The translations under genes were made by a program, and so were the position numbers. Positions 6,206 through 6,886 of a stretch of 6,886 nucleotides of DNA are shown one piece after another (position 1 is the first letter of the stretch; every line of letters begins with the position of its first letter). The stretch spans positions 1 through 6,886 of the forward strand of contig JBDRCM010000038.1 in the NCBI GenBank assembly GCA_043821725.1, read 5' to 3'. Source of the stretch: CAYHSR01 sp043821725 (lineage in GTDB: Bacteria > Patescibacteriota > Patescibacteriia > Magasanikbacterales > GWA2-37-8). Under the pieces are notes generated by a model, which was not told the origin of the DNA, searched no databases, and was given only the letters and a program-made list of their open reading frames with translations.

Positions 6206-6559
6206 TTATAATGAAGCCATAATTATCCAGTAAATCAGAAGCACGGGAATCATCACCCATAGCAAAAAAAGAAAAGAGCAAAAAATCATCCACATCGCGA
6301 GCAAGACCAATCTAATTATTACATTTGCCAAGCGCATGAAAAAACTGATTATCCTACCCTGCCAATCCCACTGGCCGAACATTGGCGTAAAAATATATCT
6401 CAGCCATAAAAATGGTCCAAGACGAGAATTGCCAAGCTTAAAAAATTCAATGCACCACTTAATGGCATGAAATAATCCGCCTGTGTACCACCAAATCGGA
6501 AAATATAATAAATCTGCAATTGCTTCCAGTAGGATTCTTTGAAATATGATTATTGACAT
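6206..6559 (-). CDS. small Trp-rich membrane protein of unknown function
   Basis: I do not recognise a family. The 117-residue product carries nine tryptophans and many Phe, Ile and Leu. Its N-terminal part (1-40) is hydrophobic to amphipathic with LLYFPIWWYTGGL. A more polar stretch, YIFTPMFGQWDWQGR (55-69), sits in the middle. The C-terminal 83-116 is almost continuously hydrophobic and could make one long or two short membrane helices around P105. It is the first gene of the operon, directly after a strong promoter, and is followed 26 nt later by the membrane-anchored Clp-like gene, which suggests a membrane partner or substrate adaptor for that ATPase (inference from context only). The ATG lies only 8 nt after the -10 box, so the transcript is probably leaderless, which agrees with the lack of a Shine-Dalgarno motif. 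Clean start and stop and tight spacing support a real gene. Confidence 0.8.
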   Translation of the reverse strand: MSIIIFQRILLEAIADLLYFPIWWYTGGLFHAIKWCIEFFKLGNSRLGPFLWLRYIFTPMFGQWDWQGRIISFFMRLANVIIRLVLLAMWMIFCSFLFLLWVMIPVLLIYWIIMASL

Positions 6560-6567
6560 ATAGTTAA

Positions 6568-6596
6568 ATTATACCACAAATAAGGCAAAAAGCGAA
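6568..6596 (-). promoter_or_regulatory. operon promoter with extended -10, probable leaderless start
   Basis: On the minus strand a perfect TATAAT (6573-6568) is preceded by TGG (6576-6574), giving the extended -10 form TGnTATAAT with the TG directly adjacent. A poor -35, TTCGCT (6596-6591), lies 17 bp upstream, as is common for extended -10 promoters. Only eight bases separate the -10 from the ATG at 6559, so a start 6-8 bases after the box would give a leader of 0-2 nt. It lies in the 51-nt gap between two genes of the same strand and is the only good promoter seen for the six-gene block downstream. Confidence 0.7.
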
Positions 6597-6610
6597 TTTG
6601 CTTGGGTAAC

Positions 6611-6871
6611 TTATAAAGTATAATCAACGCCTGTTGAAAACTGATCCAGCCAGTCCTTCTCCACTGTAAATACGGCCTGCCATGACCAGTTATATTTTCC
6701 AAATAAAGATGGATGCGTAATATAATGAAAACTGTTCAGCTTATAATCAATAAAGTAAATACGCCCGCTATTTGGCAATTTTACCAGTTTTGGTTGAGTA
6801 AATATAACTCGCGCAGGACCGTCAGCTTTTCTGCTTTTGAAATTAAAATCATGAAGCGTGTTCATAAACAA
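6611..6871 (-). CDS. hypothetical protein, possibly truncated at the window edge
   Basis: I do not recognise this protein. The frame is open to the right edge of the window (6886) without a stop, so it may be the C-terminal part of a longer gene. Alternatively it may start at TTG (6871) or, more plausibly, at ATG (6865), which gives 84 residues. A TACAAT (6883-6878, minus strand) lies 12 nt before that ATG and could be a -10 box, favouring a small complete gene, but its -35 region is outside the window. The product has no hydrophobic segment. It is rich in aromatic residues (Phe, Tyr, Trp), with a beta-like pattern around ARVIFTQPKLVKLP and RIYFIDYKL and a WSWQAVF stretch later. No catalytic motif is visible. 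A 51-nt gap with its own promoter separates it from the envelope operon. Confidence 0.55.
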   Translation of the reverse strand: MFMNTLHDFNFKSRKADGPARVIFTQPKLVKLPNSGRIYFIDYKLNSFHYITHPSLFGKYNWSWQAVFTVEKDWLDQFSTGVDYTL

Positions 6872-6886
6872 ACTATAATTGTAGCG

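Noticed and set aside
1091..6559. Recoded TGA (as in Gracilibacteria or SR1)
   Set aside because: TGA ends both lgt and the hydrolase exactly at the expected family length, and no in-frame TGA interrupts any gene.
6587..6603. Possible intrinsic terminator after the rightmost gene (AAGC-AAATTC-GCTT followed by T residues on the minus strand)
   Set aside because: The stem is only 4 bp before a mismatch and the T-run overlaps it. It also falls in the -35 region of the operon promoter, so it was not listed as a feature.

Overview
The window is a low-to-moderate GC, gene-dense bacterial segment. All convincing genes lie on the minus strand, and TGA, TAA and TAG all serve as stops, so the standard bacterial code applies. 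The mix of compact overlapping genes, a membrane-anchored Clp-type ATPase, a divergent Lgt, a WecA/TagO-type transferase with a GEGGG motif and a probable leaderless promoter most resembles Candidate Phyla Radiation (Patescibacteria, Parcubacteria-like) genomes. That placement is inferred from gene style and was not tested by any search.

Layout, left to right: a class II tRNA-Ser(GGA) (2-86) with a plausible promoter; a gene-free stretch (87-428) whose right half holds an intergenic repeat element made of hairpins and TGTCATYCTGA-type ends; then a six-member minus-strand block. In the direction of transcription (right to left) this block is: a small protein of unknown function that may be cut by the window edge (6611-6871); a strong extended -10 promoter (6568-6576); a 117-residue Trp-rich membrane protein; a 925-residue Clp/Hsp100-like protein with an N-terminal zinc ribbon and membrane anchor; a WecA/TagO/MraY-superfamily polyprenyl-phosphate sugar-1-phosphate transferase; a membrane-anchored DUF192 protein; Lgt; and an UlaG-like metallo-beta-lactamase-fold hydrolase.

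From the 117-residue gene to the hydrolase the spacings are +26, +8, -23, +1 and -4 nt, so these genes are very probably one operon read from the promoter at about 6570. Four of the six products are plainly membrane proteins. Two of them (the polyprenyl-phosphate transferase and Lgt) begin cell-envelope polymer synthesis and lipoprotein maturation, so the operon reads as an envelope-biogenesis cluster.

The most notable object is the Clp-like protein. Its first AAA ring has lost Walker B, the arginine fingers and the canonical Walker A Thr, while its second ring keeps all ATPase motifs. In both rings the pore-loop tyrosine of the Clp family is absent, and there is no middle domain and no ClpP-docking loop. 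It therefore looks like a membrane-tethered ATPase derived from Clp unfoldases that may not thread substrates in the usual way. Lgt and the WecA/TagO-like enzyme also carry substitutions at residues usually treated as catalytic or invariant.
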